Shown piece after piece: positions 7,928-15,507 of a stretch of 32,460 bases of DNA (positions are counted from its first letter, which is position 1; each line of letters opens with the position of its first letter). Under the pieces are notes generated by a model that saw nothing but the letters and a program-made list of their open reading frames with translations, had not been told where the DNA came from and did not search any database. Source of the stretch: Acinetobacter seifertii (lineage in GTDB: Bacteria; Pseudomonadota; Gammaproteobacteria; Pseudomonadales; Moraxellaceae); NCBI RefSeq assembly GCF_000368065.1, contig NZ_KB851205.1, forward strand, positions 187,511 through 219,970. The letters run 5' to 3'. The translations under genes and the position numbers were made by a program.

Positions 7928-9868
7928 ATGGCAAAAATTATTGGTATTGACTTAGGTACTACCAACTCATGTGTTGCTGTACTTGAAGGCGATAAAGTAA
8001 AAGTAATCGAAAACGCTGAAGGCGCACGTACAACTCCATCGATCATTGCTTATAAAGATGGGGAGATCTTAGTTGGTCAAAGCGCTAAGCGTCAGGCAGT
8101 AACAAACCCTAAAAATACATTATTCGCGATCAAGCGTTTAATTGGTCGTCGTTATGAAGATCAAGCAGTACAAAAAGACATTGGTCTTGTACCGTATAAA
8201 ATCATCAAAGCAGATAATGGTGATGCTTGGGTTGAAGTAAACGATAAAAAATTAGCACCTCAACAAATCTCTGCTGAAATCTTGAAAAAGATGAAGAAAA
8301 CTGCAGAAGATTATTTAGGTGAAACAGTTACAGAAGCAGTTATTACTGTTCCTGCTTACTTTAACGATGCTCAACGTCAAGCAACTAAAGATGCAGGTAA
8401 AATTGCTGGTTTAGATGTTAAACGTATCATTAACGAACCAACTGCTGCGGCTCTTGCGTTCGGTATGGACAAAAAAGAAGGCGACCGTAAAGTTGCTGTT
8501 TACGACTTAGGTGGTGGTACTTTTGACGTATCTATCATTGAAATCGCAGACCTTGATGGCGACCAACAAATCGAAGTGTTATCAACTAACGGTGATACTT
8601 TCCTTGGTGGTGAAGACTTTGATAACGCGTTAATTGAATACTTAGTTGAAGAATTCAAGAAAGAACAAAGTGTGAACTTGAAAAATGATCCACTTGCGTT
8701 ACAACGTTTGAAAGAAGCTGCTGAAAAAGCAAAAATCGAGCTTTCTTCATCAAATGCAACTGAAATCAACCTTCCATACATCACGGCTGATGCGACTGGT
8801 CCTAAACACTTAGTGATCAACGTAACTCGTGCAAAACTTGAAGGTTTAGTTGCAGATTTAGTTGCTCGTACAATTGAACCTTGCCGTATTGCTCTTAAAG
8901 ATGCTGGTCTTTCGACTTCTGACATCTCTGACGTAATTTTGGTTGGTGGTCAGTCTCGTATGCCACTTGTACAACAAAAAGTACAAGAATTCTTTGGTAA
9001 AGAGCCACGTAAAGACGTAAACCCTGACGAAGCAGTTGCAATCGGTGCTGCAATTCAAGGTGCTGTATTGTCTGGTGACAAGAATGATGTATTGCTTCTT
9101 GACGTAACACCATTAACTTTAGGTATTGAAACAATGGGCGGTGTATTAACACCAATCATTGAGAAAAACACGACGATTCCTGCGAAGAAATCACAAGTTT
9201 TCTCTACTGCTGCTGACAACCAACCAGCTGTAGATATTTCAGTTTACCAAGGTGAACGTAAAATGGCTCAACAAAACAAATTGTTGGGTAACTTCCAATT
9301 AGGCGATATCCCACCTGCTCCACGTGGTGTGCCGCAAATTGAAGTATCGTTTGACATCAACGCTGACGGTATCTTGAAAGTATCTGCGAAAGATAAGAGC
9401 ACTGGTAAAGAGCAATCGATTCAGATTAAAGCAAACTCAGGTTTATCTGATGCTGAAATCGAAGCGATGATTAGAGATGCTGAAGCGAATGCTGAGGAAG
9501 ACCGTAAGTTTGAAGAACTTGCAAAAGCTCGTAACGAAGCTGATGCATTAATTTCAAGCTCGAACAAAGCTGTTAAAGATCTTGGTAACAAAGTGACTGA
9601 CGATGAAAAAACAGCGGTAAGCACAGCGGTTTCTGAACTTGAAGCAGCAACTAAAGAAAATGATGTTGAAGCGATCAAAGCAAAAACTGAAGCTTTACAA
9701 AACATTTTGATGCCTATCACTCAACGTGCTTATGAACAAGCACAACAAGCTGGTGGTGCTGAAGGTTTTGATCCTAATGCATTCCAAGGCGGTGAAGCTG
9801 GTCAACAAAAAGCTGATGATGGCGTTGTAGATGCTGAATTTACAGAAGTAAAAGACGACAAAAAATAA
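7928..9868 (+). CDS. dnaK: DnaK, Hsp70 molecular chaperone
   Basis: The ATP-driven cytoplasmic chaperone binds exposed hydrophobic segments with help from GrpE and DnaJ. The start at 7928 is set by GAGGAACACACCA before ATG and by MAKIIGIDLGTTNSCVAV; an in-frame ATG ten codons upstream has no such support. The protein is 646 residues (E. coli 638). The nucleotide-binding domain (1-385) shows DLGTTNSC, NEPTAAALAFG, DLGGGTFDVSI and VILVGGQSRMP. The linker DVLLLDVTPLTLGIET leads to the substrate-binding domain and helical lid. The tail ends EFTEVKDDKK, the conserved extreme C-terminal motif. A strong terminator follows. Nothing unusual. Confidence 0.99.
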   Translation: MAKIIGIDLGTTNSCVAVLEGDKVKVIENAEGARTTPSIIAYKDGEILVGQSAKRQAVTNPKNTLFAIKRLIGRRYEDQAVQKDIGLVPYKIIKADNGDAWVEVNDKKLAPQQISAEILKKMKKTAEDYLGETVTEAVITVPAYFNDAQRQATKDAGKIAGLDVKRIINEPTAAALAFGMDKKEGDRKVAVYDLGGGTFDVSIIEIADLDGDQQIEVLSTNGDTFLGGEDFDNALIEYLVEEFKKEQSVNLKNDPLALQRLKEAAEKAKIELSSSNATEINLPYITADATGPKHLVINVTRAKLEGLVADLVARTIEPCRIALKDAGLSTSDISDVILVGGQSRMPLVQQKVQEFFGKEPRKDVNPDEAVAIGAAIQGAVLSGDKNDVLLLDVTPLTLGIETMGGVLTPIIEKNTTIPAKKSQVFSTAADNQPAVDISVYQGERKMAQQNKLLGNFQLGDIPPAPRGVPQIEVSFDINADGILKVSAKDKSTGKEQSIQIKANSGLSDAEIEAMIRDAEANAEEDRKFEELAKARNEADALISSSNKAVKDLGNKVTDDEKTAVSTAVSELEAATKENDVEAIKAKTEALQNILMPITQRAYEQAQQAGGAEGFDPNAFQGGEAGQQKADDGVVDAEFTEVKDDKK

Positions 9869-9888
9869 TTTGTCTCTTTAAAAAAAAG

Positions 9889-9912
9889 ACCGCGCGAAAG
9901 CGCGGTTTTTTA
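9889..9912 (+). terminator. dnaK terminator
   Basis: ACCGCGC-GAAA-GCGCGGT is a stable GNRA-capped stem followed by T6. It lies 20 bases beyond the dnaK stop. Confidence 0.95.
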
Positions 9913-10199
9913 TTGCTTACAAAAAATAACAATTACAATTTATATATTTTTTGAAATAATTTATTGTCAAAATAGTCACTTATAAAAACTAACTGTTTAT
10001 TATTTATTGTATTTTTTAAAAAATAAAACCACTGTTATTAAATCCATTAATTTTAAAATTAATGCCAAATAAATAGTTTTATTTATTCTATTTCTTTAGC
10101 AAGATCACAAAATGATCGTCTTCTTTGGTCTCCTTTATCACTTTGACGAATCTAAATTTCTCACTAACAATAAGAATTTATTTATATTTTTATTTTGCC
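9913..10199. other. AT-rich gap with a 20-bp perfect palindrome
   Basis: About 290 bases before the first metalloprotease gene, with no convincing gene. It contains CATTAATTTTAAAATTAATG (10045-10064), a perfect 20-bp palindrome and possible operator. The candidate -10 and -35 elements are too many in this AT-rich DNA to choose between. Confidence 0.45.
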
Positions 10200-11102
10200 A
10201 TGAAAAAATTTCTATGGTGGGGAATGAGCTTTTACTTAAGTATGAGCTTACACACAGTTGTTTTTGCTCAAAGCAACTTATCAAGTGTTACTTTTAATCA
10301 GCCTTTAAAATATAAGATTGATTTCATAGATCCACGCTTTCATCTTACTAAAGAACAATTTATGCAAATTGGTCAAGAAGCTGCTGAAATCTGGCAGAAA
10401 GAAACAGGAAAAACTTATTTTATTTATGACTCACAAGCAGAGCTTACAATTAACTTAGTGTTTGATGATTATCAAACTGCTCAAAATGAAAGAAAAATTA
10501 ATATAAATAAGTTATTACAGCAGCAAGAAGAATGGCGGGAGAAAAATAAAGCTATTCATTTGTTAAAACAACAAATAGATCAGGAAACTGTACTTTTGAA
10601 TGAGGAAAAACTTCAGCTTAATAATAAATTTGAACAGTATCAGAAAGATGTAACTCTTTATAATCAAGGAAATTTGGGAAAATTCAATCAAGTTGATTTA
10701 ATCAAACGTCAAACTCAGTTAAATAAACAATCATTAGAATTAAAAGCTAAATTTATTCAACATAGCAATAAGATAGAAAGTCTTAATTCTCAAATTAAGC
10801 AAATAAATCAACAGCAAAGCCTGCTTAATGAAACTATTAAACAAATTAATTTAGCCACGACTGTTGGTCCAGAAACTTTTCATAAGGGCTTATTCAGTCA
10901 TAATCAAATTCAGATTTATGGTTTTAGTTCATTCGATGATTTACGCCTAACCCTTGCTCATGAGTTTGGACATGCATTAGGTCTAAAACATACAACCGAC
11001 CCAAAGTCTCTAATGTATCCTCGTTTAAAAGAGCAAGATATTCACAACTTCAAATTAACAGATTCCGATCTAAATTTGGTGGTGTTTCAAAAAGTATGCT
11101 GA
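10200..11102 (+). CDS. Exported matrixin-like zinc metalloprotease, copy 1, tail replaced by an IS
   Basis: A 300-residue secreted or periplasmic protein of the metzincin (M10A-like) type. Signal peptide 1-23 (MKKFLWWGMS...VVFA). An N-terminal block (34-92: DPRF...EAAEIWQKETG...LVFDDYQ) precedes a long Gln/Lys/Leu heptad-rich insertion (about 95-222) predicted to be coiled coil. The catalytic motif HEFGHALGLKH follows (His254, Glu255, His258, His264), with a Met-turn candidate SLMYP (Met272). The ATG at 10200 gives the best signal peptide, though no good SD is visible; an upstream TTG at 10125 is less likely. The last eight residues (LVVFQKVC) come almost entirely from the terminal repeat of the IS that begins at 11078. 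The metal site is intact, so activity may survive. It is a paralogue of 12102-13007. Confidence 0.82.
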   Translation: MKKFLWWGMSFYLSMSLHTVVFAQSNLSSVTFNQPLKYKIDFIDPRFHLTKEQFMQIGQEAAEIWQKETGKTYFIYDSQAELTINLVFDDYQTAQNERKININKLLQQQEEWREKNKAIHLLKQQIDQETVLLNEEKLQLNNKFEQYQKDVTLYNQGNLGKFNQVDLIKRQTQLNKQSLELKAKFIQHSNKIESLNSQIKQINQQQSLLNETIKQINLATTVGPETFHKGLFSHNQIQIYGFSSFDDLRLTLAHEFGHALGLKHTTDPKSLMYPRLKEQDIHNFKLTDSDLNLVVFQKVC

Positions 11103-11865
11103 CATTAAATGAAGCCATTATTGATGTAAAAAAAGGTTAAGTCGAAAGCTTTAAAATGGTTTTCAATCTTTTTTGAAAAATTACAACTCCTTCTAAAACC
11201 ACGCCTAATTCGATGCCTTATTTTGCAATTATTACCTTCAATACCTACAGTAAAAAATTTACCAATACTTTGCTTGCAGTTTTTAAAAGCAGTTATGAAA
11301 CTGTCCCAATGATCACTTGCAATTCGGGTGTAGTGAATACCTAATTGTTTAAGCTTTGTTTTCAATCGTTGAACTGTAGCTAAGTCTCTTTTACCCCAAA
11401 CATAAGCAACAATCTCACCTGTTTCTCGATGGTAGGCGTAAATAAGCCATTGTTTATTATTTTTATTTCCCACAAAAGTCCAAAACTCATCAACTTCAAG
11501 AGACTCATAATGACTTTGTTTAGGCTGAATTTGGTAGGTCGATTCGGTTAAAGTACGTAAAACTTTACCGATACTGATTCGCTCAACTTCAGCGATATCT
11601 CGTATACCACTACCTCTGACCATCAACTGTAATATTTTTCGAGTAATGCCTGAATTACATCCTAGATAGCTCAGAGCATGGTCACCAATAAACTGACGTT
11701 TACAGTCTTTGCACTGATAGTTTTGTTTCCCATCTACTTTGATGCCATTTTTCTTTATACTGTCACTGAGGCAGGTTGGACATTTGATTTCTAGAGTTAT
11801 TCGCATTTCTCTATTTTATCAAAATTCAACCTGCTTTGTTTCAGCATACTTTTTGAAACACCACC
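11078..11865 (-). mobile_element. IS1-family-like insertion sequence, 788 bp, with 8-bp target duplication
   Basis: The element has perfect 25-bp terminal inverted repeats at 11078-11102 and 11841-11865, which begin GGTGGTGTTTCAAAAAGTAT. It is flanked by the 8-bp direct repeat CTAAATTT at 11070-11077 and 11866-11873, a target-site duplication of the length usual for IS1-type elements. Inside is one transposase frame on the minus strand. Removing the IS and one repeat restores an open frame for the metalloprotease tail, which shows both the exact insertion point and that the event is recent enough to leave the duplication intact. I cannot assign an ISfinder name without a search. Confidence 0.95.
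11105..11806 (-). CDS. IS1-family transposase, single frame
   Basis: A 233-residue transposase. The N-terminal zinc-binding block has two CxxC pairs (CPTC at 10-13 and CKDC at 33-36), followed by a helix-turn-helix (ISIGKVLRTLTES). The DDE-type catalytic domain shows VDEFWTFV, ASDHWDSF and EGNNCKIRHRIRR, the last with the Glu-Gly-x-Asn context typical of IS1 InsB. Classic IS1 makes its transposase by a -1 frameshift between insA and insB; here both parts are in one uninterrupted frame, as in some IS1 subgroups. It appears intact. It faces the target gene's transcription. Confidence 0.92.
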   Translation of the reverse strand: MRITLEIKCPTCLSDSIKKNGIKVDGKQNYQCKDCKRQFIGDHALSYLGCNSGITRKILQLMVRGSGIRDIAEVERISIGKVLRTLTESTYQIQPKQSHYESLEVDEFWTFVGNKNNKQWLIYAYHRETGEIVAYVWGKRDLATVQRLKTKLKQLGIHYTRIASDHWDSFITAFKNCKQSIGKFFTVGIEGNNCKIRHRIRRGFRRSCNFSKKIENHFKAFDLTFFYINNGFI

Positions 11866-11913
11866 CTAAATTTATTAGGCTCATTTTATAAATCAAATAG
11901 TGAAAACTATTAA
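11866..11913 (+). pseudogene. Detached 3' end of metalloprotease copy 1
   Basis: After the right target repeat, the frame of copy 1 continues as LNLLGSFYKSNSENY and stops at 11911-11913. Joined to the part left of the IS this gives an ancestral 305-residue protein ending TDSDLNLLGSF, which parallels TDADRDLLNALPQ at the end of copy 2. The fragment has no start of its own and is not expected to be translated. Confidence 0.9.
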
Positions 11914-11994
11914 AGCTAACCAGTTAAATAAACTAAATAAAATATAAATTAATCAAATTTTACTAATAAATGATTTTTTCAAAGGGTAAAAAAT

Positions 11995-12014
11995 AATGAG
12001 ACTAAAGTCTCATT
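11995..12014 (+). terminator. Hairpin, probably the original terminator of copy 1
   Basis: AATGAGACT-AA-AGTCTCATT is a perfect 9-bp stem followed by TATTTATTC, a moderate T-tract. It lies 80 bases past the detached end of copy 1 and 88 bases before copy 2. The IS now separates it from most of its gene. It could also serve the 5' region of copy 2. Confidence 0.55.
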
Positions 12015-12101
12015 TATTTATTCAAATTGTACATTTTTTGATTGATTTTTCACTTTATATTCTTATAATACGTTTTTTTTTAAATCTCCCCCCTGACGAC
12101 T

Positions 12102-13007
12102 ATGCGCTTAACATCTTTGTTATTAGGCTTAGCTTTTGCTTTCTCTAATTTTCAGGCCAATGCTCACTTGGCTACTTCTGCAAATACTCAAGTTCAGCAG
12201 AAAAATGCTCAACATTTGACATATAAAATTGCTGAAGTTGATCCTCGTTTTGGTTTAAGTCAAGATCAATTGCTTGAGATTACTCAGCAAGCTGCTGATA
12301 TTTGGAAAGAAGGAACAGGTAAAAATTACTTTACTTATGACCCAAATGCAAAGTTAGAAATTCGTCTTGTATATGACGACAGCCAAAATCGTTCAGCAGA
12401 GCGTCAAAAAATTTCTGCTCAGTTTAAACAAGATCAACAACGTATCATTGATGAACAGCAGCAAATTAAACAGTTGAAGCAAAATCTAAGTCAAACTCAA
12501 TCTGATCTTGAAAACAAAAAACAGATCTTAAATGAGAAGTTGAAAAATTTTGATCAACAAATGATGCAGTTTAATCAAGGTCAATTAGCACCTGAATACA
12601 CAGCAAAATCGCTTGGTAAAACTCAGAAAGATTTACAGAAACAGACTGTTGCTTTAAAGAAAGATATTGCTGCTTATAATCAACAAGCTGCTGACTTAAA
12701 TAAAAAGGTTAATCACTTTAACCAAATTAATGATAAGTTCAATCAATCTTTAAATCAGTTTAAGCAAAATGCACAAGCTGATGTATTTAAGAAAGGCATT
12801 TATAACGGTAAACAAATCACAATCTATGAATATAGCTCTATCGATGATTTACGTTTAACGATTGCTCATGAGTTAGGCCATGCGCTTGGTTTGAAACATA
12901 GCGATCAACCTGGTGCCTTAATGTACTCAGTTCGCAAAGACAATGATAAAAGAACTAATGTTTTAACTGACGCTGATCGTGATCTACTAAACGCTTTACC
13001 TCAATAA
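12102..13007 (+). CDS. Exported matrixin-like zinc metalloprotease, copy 2, intact
   Basis: A 301-residue paralogue of the gene at 10200. A signal peptide (MRLTSLLLGLAFAFSNFQANA, cleavage near 21-22) implies export. The N-terminal block YKIAEVDPRFGLSQDQLLEITQQAADIWKEGTGKNYFTYDP is shared with copy 1. Residues about 95-225 are a Gln/Lys/Asn-rich, heptad-patterned coiled-coil insertion. The zinc motif HELGHALGLKH has His256, Glu257, His260 and His266, and ALMYS (Met274) is the likely Met-turn. Nothing in the gene is interrupted. The start ATG lacks a clear SD. The substrate is unknown. The coiled coil between the N-terminal block and the active-site helix is not part of the standard matrixin fold and may mediate oligomerisation or docking to a partner. 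Confidence 0.85.
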   Translation: MRLTSLLLGLAFAFSNFQANAHLATSANTQVQQKNAQHLTYKIAEVDPRFGLSQDQLLEITQQAADIWKEGTGKNYFTYDPNAKLEIRLVYDDSQNRSAERQKISAQFKQDQQRIIDEQQQIKQLKQNLSQTQSDLENKKQILNEKLKNFDQQMMQFNQGQLAPEYTAKSLGKTQKDLQKQTVALKKDIAAYNQQAADLNKKVNHFNQINDKFNQSLNQFKQNAQADVFKKGIYNGKQITIYEYSSIDDLRLTIAHELGHALGLKHSDQPGALMYSVRKDNDKRTNVLTDADRDLLNALPQ

Positions 13008-13026
13008 TTAGATATGAAACATCAAT

Positions 13027-13055
13027 GATGTATCTATTTTATAAGTAGATACATC
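13027..13055 (+). terminator. Hairpin after metalloprotease copy 2
   Basis: GATGTATCTA (13027-13036) and TAGATACATC (13046-13055) are perfect 10-base arms around a 9-base loop. There is no T-run behind them, so this may be a weak terminator, an mRNA-stabilising hairpin or a protein-binding dyad. Confidence 0.45.
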
Positions 13056-13120
13056 GAAATTCATGTCAAAGTCATGTTATTGTGGTTGTAAGAGCTGACT
13101 AAAATAGAATGGAGATCAAG

Positions 13121-13483
13121 ATGAGTTATTATCATATCCTGATTGAAGTAAATGACCACATTAGTACGATTGAACAAACTCGAGATATCGAACTATTTGA
13201 TATTATTGAACTTAAACCGTACCTTCATTCTATTTTGTTGCCTTACTTTAACGAGCAAGAAATTGAGCTTGAAGATGAAAATATTGAATATAAAGATATT
13301 TTACATCTTGAAGTTAAGCAAACCTTACTCCCTATCGAGCATTTAATCGAAGAAGAACAAAAGCAGTTGCCAAGTGACACTGATGTCACTATTACTGCTT
13401 ATGAAATCTTTAATGATCGTGATTTAAGCCAAGATGTCACTTCAGTTATTTTGGACATTTTGGAAGCTGTAAAGCTAGATTAA
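13121..13483 (+). CDS. Small acidic protein of unknown function
   Basis: A 120-residue soluble protein starting MSYYHILIEVNDHIS. The ATG at 13121 is preferred over an in-frame ATG at 13109 because GGAG lies 6 bases before it. It is rich in Glu, Asp, Ile and Leu, with no signal peptide, membrane segment or cysteine cluster, and looks like a compact alpha/beta protein. I do not recognise a family. Codon use matches the neighbours. It is convergent with the lytic transglycosylase gene, the two separated by a bidirectional terminator. Confidence 0.8.
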   Translation: MSYYHILIEVNDHISTIEQTRDIELFDIIELKPYLHSILLPYFNEQEIELEDENIEYKDILHLEVKQTLLPIEHLIEEEQKQLPSDTDVTITAYEIFNDRDLSQDVTSVILDILEAVKLD

Positions 13484-13503
13484 TTCATAGTTTAACTGCT
13501 AAA

Positions 13504-13533
13504 TAAAAAGGTCTGCATATGCAGACCTTTTTA
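13504..13533. terminator. Bidirectional terminator between convergent genes
   Basis: A 30-bp perfect palindrome (arms TAAAAAGGTCTGCAT and its complement) places A5 and T5 outside a GC-containing stem, so it can terminate both the 13121 gene (plus) and the transglycosylase gene (minus). Confidence 0.9.
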
Positions 13534-13546
13534 TTTAGTATCGTTA

Positions 13547-14845
13547 TTACTGCATCATTTTTCGAGCTTGCTCTTGGCGAAATGCACGTAAAATCTGTTG
13601 CCCTGCCCGTCCATTTGGATTTAAACCTAAACGAGTTTGTTCCTGACGGATAGCAACGCGAGTTTTATCACCAATTAAACCATCCACAGCACCAATATCA
13701 TAACCACGATTAATCAAAAACTGCTGAATTTCTCGACGTTCTGCTCGTGAAGTACCAGGGTCATCTGTTGGCCAAGAAGCAACGAATGGTTTACCACCTT
13801 TTAAACGATCAGATAAATGTGCAATCGCAAGTCCATAACTTTCTGCTGCGTTATAACTATAAATAGCATCAAAATTTTTAAACACTAAAAAGATTGGGCC
13901 ATTTGCTCCTGCTGGTGCCATTAAACCAGCAGGCGTATTATCAGACAACGCACCTTGAATTAAAGGTGTACCATCAATTCGGGTTACTCCACGCGCATTC
14001 CAGCTACTCAATGATTTTTTAGAGCGACGCCCTTCTCCATCAATTGACATACCTGCTGGGATTTTGACTTCAAAGCCCCATGGCATACCCGTTTGCCAAC
14101 CAGCTTTATTCAAGAAATTAGCTGTTGATGCCAATGCATCTGCTGTACTAGAGACTAAATCACGACGACCATCACCATCAAAATCAACAGCTAAGCGTTC
14201 ATAAGTTGATGGCATAAACTGTGTATGACCGAATGCGCCTGCCCATGAGCCTTTAAGCTGATCTTCGGTTAAATCACCACGTTGTAAAATACGCATAGTG
14301 GCAAAAAATTCTGTACGGAAATAACTTTGTCGGCGCCCTTCACAACTTAAAGTTCCAAGTGCTTGCAATAAAGGATATTTTCCAGAAATATCACCAAAAT
14401 TACTTTCAACGCCCCACACTGCCACAATTGTTTCTGGCGGTACGCCATAAGTTTGAGATGCACGATTTAAAACATCTCGATATTGCGCTAATTTTTGTTT
14501 ACCAAGCTCAACACGCTCTTCATCTACAAGACCAGATAAATAGTCCCAAATCGGTGTCGAAAATTCTGGCTGATAATTTAACTTATCAATTACTGAGTAG
14601 TCCGGCGTCAAATTTTGTGTATAGCGGTCATAAGTGCTACCTGAAACACCTGCAGCAATCGCTTGCGAACGTAAATTTGCCAAACAACTCTGAAAATTAT
14701 TATTAGGCGTGTAAGTATTGCTATTCGTTACAGGAACAGTCGCATTACTAGATATTGTAGAAGTAGAACCATTAATTATCAGCTCTGCTTGAGCCTGAGT
14801 CATTGTCAAAAATATAGACCCAACAATACAAGAAAAACGTCGCAT
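13547..14845 (-). CDS. Lytic murein transglycosylase, MltB-type, with peptidoglycan-binding domain
   Basis: A 432-residue exported enzyme that cleaves the MurNAc-GlcNAc bond of peptidoglycan to form 1,6-anhydro ends. Signal peptide 1-20 (cleavage after AQA). A Ser/Thr/Asn-rich linker (20-50) precedes the SLT_2 (MltB-like) domain at about 50-355. The catalytic Glu is probably Glu147 in AVWGVESNFG, and GAFGHTQFMPSTY (204-215) and an EF-hand-like DFDGDGRRDL (221-230) follow. A PG_binding_1 domain closes the protein (365-425, INRGYDIGAVDGLIGDKTRVAI). There is no lipobox, so unlike E. coli MltB it should be soluble in the periplasm. An SD AGGA lies before the ATG. The gene starts 18 bases from the repeat array at 14863-15475. 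Confidence 0.93.
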   Translation of the reverse strand: MRRFSCIVGSIFLTMTQAQAELIINGSTSTISSNATVPVTNSNTYTPNNNFQSCLANLRSQAIAAGVSGSTYDRYTQNLTPDYSVIDKLNYQPEFSTPIWDYLSGLVDEERVELGKQKLAQYRDVLNRASQTYGVPPETIVAVWGVESNFGDISGKYPLLQALGTLSCEGRRQSYFRTEFFATMRILQRGDLTEDQLKGSWAGAFGHTQFMPSTYERLAVDFDGDGRRDLVSSTADALASTANFLNKAGWQTGMPWGFEVKIPAGMSIDGEGRRSKKSLSSWNARGVTRIDGTPLIQGALSDNTPAGLMAPAGANGPIFLVFKNFDAIYSYNAAESYGLAIAHLSDRLKGGKPFVASWPTDDPGTSRAERREIQQFLINRGYDIGAVDGLIGDKTRVAIRQEQTRLGLNPNGRAGQQILRAFRQEQARKMMQ

Positions 14846-15105
14846 ATTATCCTAGTTCAATTTTTAAATTTAAATTTGTCTTTACCATACCATTATGGAC
14901 TCAAAATTTTCAGGGAGAAATCGTAAATTTGAATTCATAATTAATTCTTTAAATTCATTTCAAGAGTTTTAAATTCAAATTTTGCATCTAGTTTTGAATT
15001 TAAAACTTCTTACACAAGATTAATTGGTTTTTAAATTCAGAAATCTCTCCTGTAGTTTAAATTCAAAATGCCTCTTTAAATTTAAAACTACAAGCCAAAT
15101 CCATC

Positions 15106-15114
15106 TGTGGATAA
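15106..15114 (-). promoter_or_regulatory. DnaA box (perfect) in the repeat array
   Basis: TGTGGATAA on plus, i.e. TTATCCACA on minus, is an exact match to the strong E. coli DnaA box. It lies in the 127-base gap between the left and right groups of the palindromic repeats. Confidence 0.75.
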
Positions 15115-15333
15115 CTTACAAAACCACAGCTCTAAACTGCCTCAACCCCTATATTAGCTATGCTCTTCATCATTTTTATATGCTACAACCCCTTCACCAC
15201 TCAGAGAGATATTTTAAATTTAAAAGTTAGATATAGTTTTGAATTCAAAACACCACCGAGATAACAAGCATTTTTTTAAATTCAAAACAAACAATAAGCT
15301 GATCCACTAGATTTAAATTCAAACTTTAGGTGC

Positions 15334-15342
15334 TGGGGATAA
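15334..15342 (-). promoter_or_regulatory. DnaA box variant (one mismatch)
   Basis: TGGGGATAA on plus (TTATCCCCA on minus) differs by one base from the consensus. It sits between the repeats at 15312 and 15348. Confidence 0.5.
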
Positions 15343-15435
15343 CTTATTTTAAATTCAAAACCACCAAAACACCTTGTTTCATTTTTTAAATTCAAAATAA
15401 AAATCCTCATTTAAATTCAAAAAGCTTAATAAAAG

Positions 15436-15444
15436 TTATCCACA
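15436..15444 (+). promoter_or_regulatory. DnaA box (perfect) in the repeat array
   Basis: TTATCCACA on plus, an exact consensus match, between the repeats at 15410 and 15464. Its orientation is opposite to that of the box at 15106. Confidence 0.75.
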
Positions 15445-15478
15445 ATAGAACAAGATTAGATTTTTTAAATTTAAAAGA

Positions 15479-15507
15479 CAAAAAAAGCGATCCGAAGATC
15501 GCTTTTT
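15479..15507 (-). terminator. purEK operon terminator
   Basis: The stem AAAAAGCGATC-CGAA-GATCGCTTTTT (15482-15507), read on the minus strand, is followed by more T. It lies 16 bases beyond the purK stop. Confidence 0.92.

Larger units (their letters stand above)
14863..15475. repeat. Array of dyad-symmetric AT-rich 12-mers (TTTRAATTYAAA) with DnaA boxes
   Basis: This non-coding stretch holds 16 copies of one palindromic element. Start positions are 14863, 14928, 14948, 14968, 14993, 15030, 15056, 15075, 15213, 15238, 15275, 15312, 15348, 15385, 15410 and 15464. Thirteen match TTTRAATTYAAA exactly; those at 14928, 14948 and 15030 differ by one or two end bases. Several extend to 14-16 bp dyads, and 15236-15251 is a perfect 16-bp palindrome, GTTTTGAATTCAAAAC. 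Distances are non-random: 20, 20, 25, 37, 26, 19 in the left group and 25, 37, 37, 36, 37, 25 in the right. Two perfect DnaA boxes and one variant are interspersed. The array sits between the purK terminator and the transglycosylase start. The arrangement resembles iterons; the binding protein is unknown. Confidence 0.9.

Noticed and set aside
9328..9345. CACGTG inside dnaK, and others at about 470 and 27995, as extra parS sites
   Set aside because: Only the central hexamer or part of it matches; the flanking TGTT/AACA bases of parS are missing.
8500..9720. Long minus-strand frames opposite dnaK
   Set aside because: They are mirror effects of the biased codon use of dnaK; there is no SD, domain or conserved start.
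11105..11806. A frameshift-dependent insA/insB pair as in classic IS1
   Set aside because: The zinc finger and DDE parts are in one continuous frame, so no frameshift is required.
15024..15230. A 68-codon plus-strand frame inside the repeat array
   Set aside because: It runs through four palindromic repeats and a DnaA box, has no SD, and its composition follows the repeats.
14863..15475. CRISPR array
   Set aside because: Repeats are short palindromes of 12-16 bp with variable 19-65 base distances and no uniform spacers; no cas genes are present.
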